Of a stretch of 64,000 nucleotides of DNA, positions 63,232 through 64,000 are shown piece by piece. The notes under the pieces were generated by a model. That model saw nothing but the letters and a program-made list of their open reading frames with translations. It searched no databases and was not told where the DNA came from. The first letter of the stretch is position 1. Each line of letters begins with the position of its first letter. The DNA is from [Mycobacterium] manitobense (GTDB taxonomy: Bacteria; Actinomycetota; Actinomycetes; Mycobacteriales; Mycobacteriaceae). The position numbers and the translations under genes were made by a program. The stretch is taken from assembly GCF_025821665.1 (NCBI RefSeq), contig NZ_JACKSJ010000024.1:1-64000 (forward strand), given 5' to 3'.

Positions 63232-64000
63232 ATGGCCGCTTTCCTCCCGGGTATTCCCGGCCCCGACGACCTACGCGGACTCGTCCGTCGTGTCGACACC
63301 GCACGTCACCACGGCGTTCCCGACGGATGCATCCTCGAACTCGATCTGCAGTCGGTGCCGAAGGAGAGCAACGGATTCGATCCGCTCGCCATGCTCGCCG
63401 GCGGCGGGCGTCCACCGGTGCTGCGCCAGGTCGTGGCCGCCATCCACCGCGCCGCCGAGGACGACCGGGTGACCGGGTTGATCGCGCGGGTGCAGTTCCC
63501 GGTCTGGGCCGCGGGCCCGGTGCAGGAGCTGCGCGAGGCGATCTCGGCGTTCAGCGACGTCAAGCCGACACTGGCGTGGGCCGAGGCGTACCCCGCCACG
63601 CTGTCGTACTACCTGGCCTCGGCGTTCCGCGAGGTGTGGATGCAGCCGTCGGGCACCGTCGGGCTGATCGGTTTCGCCACCAACGCGATGTTCCTGCGCG
63701 ACGCGCTGGACAAAGCAGGCATCGAGGCGCAGTTCATCGCACTCGGCGAGTACAAGTCGGCGGCCAACGTGTTCACCGAGGACCGCTACACCGACGCCCA
63801 CCGCGAGGCCGACAGCCGGCTGATCGAGAGCATCAAGTCGCAGGTGTGGGATGCGATCGCCGAGTCGCGCCACATCGACCGTGCGGGCATCGACGCGCTG
63901 GCCGACAAGGCGCCACTGCTGCGCGACGCCGCCGTGTCCGCCGGCCTGGTGGACCGGATCGGATTCCGCGACGAGGCCTACGCCCGGATCGCCGAACTGT
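63232..64000 (+). CDS. sppA: Signal peptide peptidase SppA, S49 family (3' end outside window)
   Basis: The first 256 codons of a peptidase S49/protease IV protein, open to the right edge. LELDLQSVPKESNGFDP is near 38, VTGLIARVQFP near 82 and the SDVKPTLAWAEAYPATLSYYLAS strand-helix near 107. The general-base Lys is in ALGEYKSAANVFTEDRYT near 180. SppA degrades cleaved signal peptides in the membrane. The serine nucleophile would lie in the missing C-terminal half. Position after the spc genes matches Rv0724 (from memory). Leaderless start. Confidence 0.87.
   Translation, partial: MAAFLPGIPGPDDLRGLVRRVDTARHHGVPDGCILELDLQSVPKESNGFDPLAMLAGGGRPPVLRQVVAAIHRAAEDDRVTGLIARVQFPVWAAGPVQELREAISAFSDVKPTLAWAEAYPATLSYYLASAFREVWMQPSGTVGLIGFATNAMFLRDALDKAGIEAQFIALGEYKSAANVFTEDRYTDAHREADSRLIESIKSQVWDAIAESRHIDRAGIDALADKAPLLRDAAVSAGLVDRIGFRDEAYARIAEL

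Overview
The window is high-GC actinobacterial DNA and fits a free-living Mycobacterium/Mycolicibacterium chromosome. The evidence is a complete mycofactocin cluster, mycobacterial S10 and spc ribosomal operons with long Ala/Lys tails on L22 and S3, a secreted cutinase, a DUF732 protein, a 13E12-type HNH gene and many GTG starts. Gene order from the mycofactocin-type SDR through the ribosomal operons to sppA follows, from memory, the M. tuberculosis Rv0687-Rv0724 stretch, but with large insertions. No rRNA, tRNA, CRISPR array or insertion sequence is visible.

Layout: 1-2.4 kb holds the end of a Pro-rich repeat protein, a cutinase and a SHOCT membrane protein. 2.5-9.1 kb holds the SDR (with a KstR-like box), a rocD/amidinotransferase pair with a divergent Lrp regulator, a ferredoxin-reductase-like flavoprotein, and an ECF sigma factor coupled to a triple-VOC protein. 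9.1-16.5 kb is mftR and mftA-B-C-D-E-F-G. The peptide MftA is matured by MftB/MftC, MftE and MftD, glycosylated by MftF, and the cofactor is probably reoxidised through MftG, while SDRs such as the one at 2.5 kb would use it. 16.5-22.5 kb carries a racemase, a DHA2 MFS exporter with its TetR regulator, a P450 and a lipoprotein esterase. 22.5-28.9 kb is a DUF4442 gene and the S10 operon (rpsJ to rpsQ).

29.0-35.7 kb is a tightly overlapping four-gene operon: a BcsB-like secreted protein, an unassigned polytopic membrane protein, a processive GT2 synthase and a GT-C-like glycosyltransferase. It looks like a little-described envelope or exopolysaccharide machine. 35.7-49.5 kb is a catabolic island with TetR, SDR, DapB-like protein, two acyl-CoA dehydrogenases, two MaoC proteins, a thiolase-like Ltp, DUF35, PadR, lipase, Baeyer-Villiger monooxygenase, FadD17-like ligase and a CYP125-type P450. 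It resembles the cholesterol igr operon with a lactonising branch added. 49.6-52.7 kb has an arylsulfatase and a lipoprotein. 52.9-57.1 kb is the spc operon up to rplO. 57.2-64.0 kb holds a DUF732 protein, a beta-lactamase-fold hydrolase, an SOS-box-bearing 13E12 HNH gene, a Tat hydrolase/SnoaL pair, an F420-type LLM oxidoreductase and the start of sppA.

Regulatory signals are clear. The S10 and spc promoters share -35, spacer length, -10 and a 15-base initial transcribed sequence, and the two operons end in near-identical terminators. Several perfect or near-perfect palindromes sit at divergent promoters. At least eight genes have a -10 hexamer 6-8 bases before the start codon, as expected for leaderless mRNAs.
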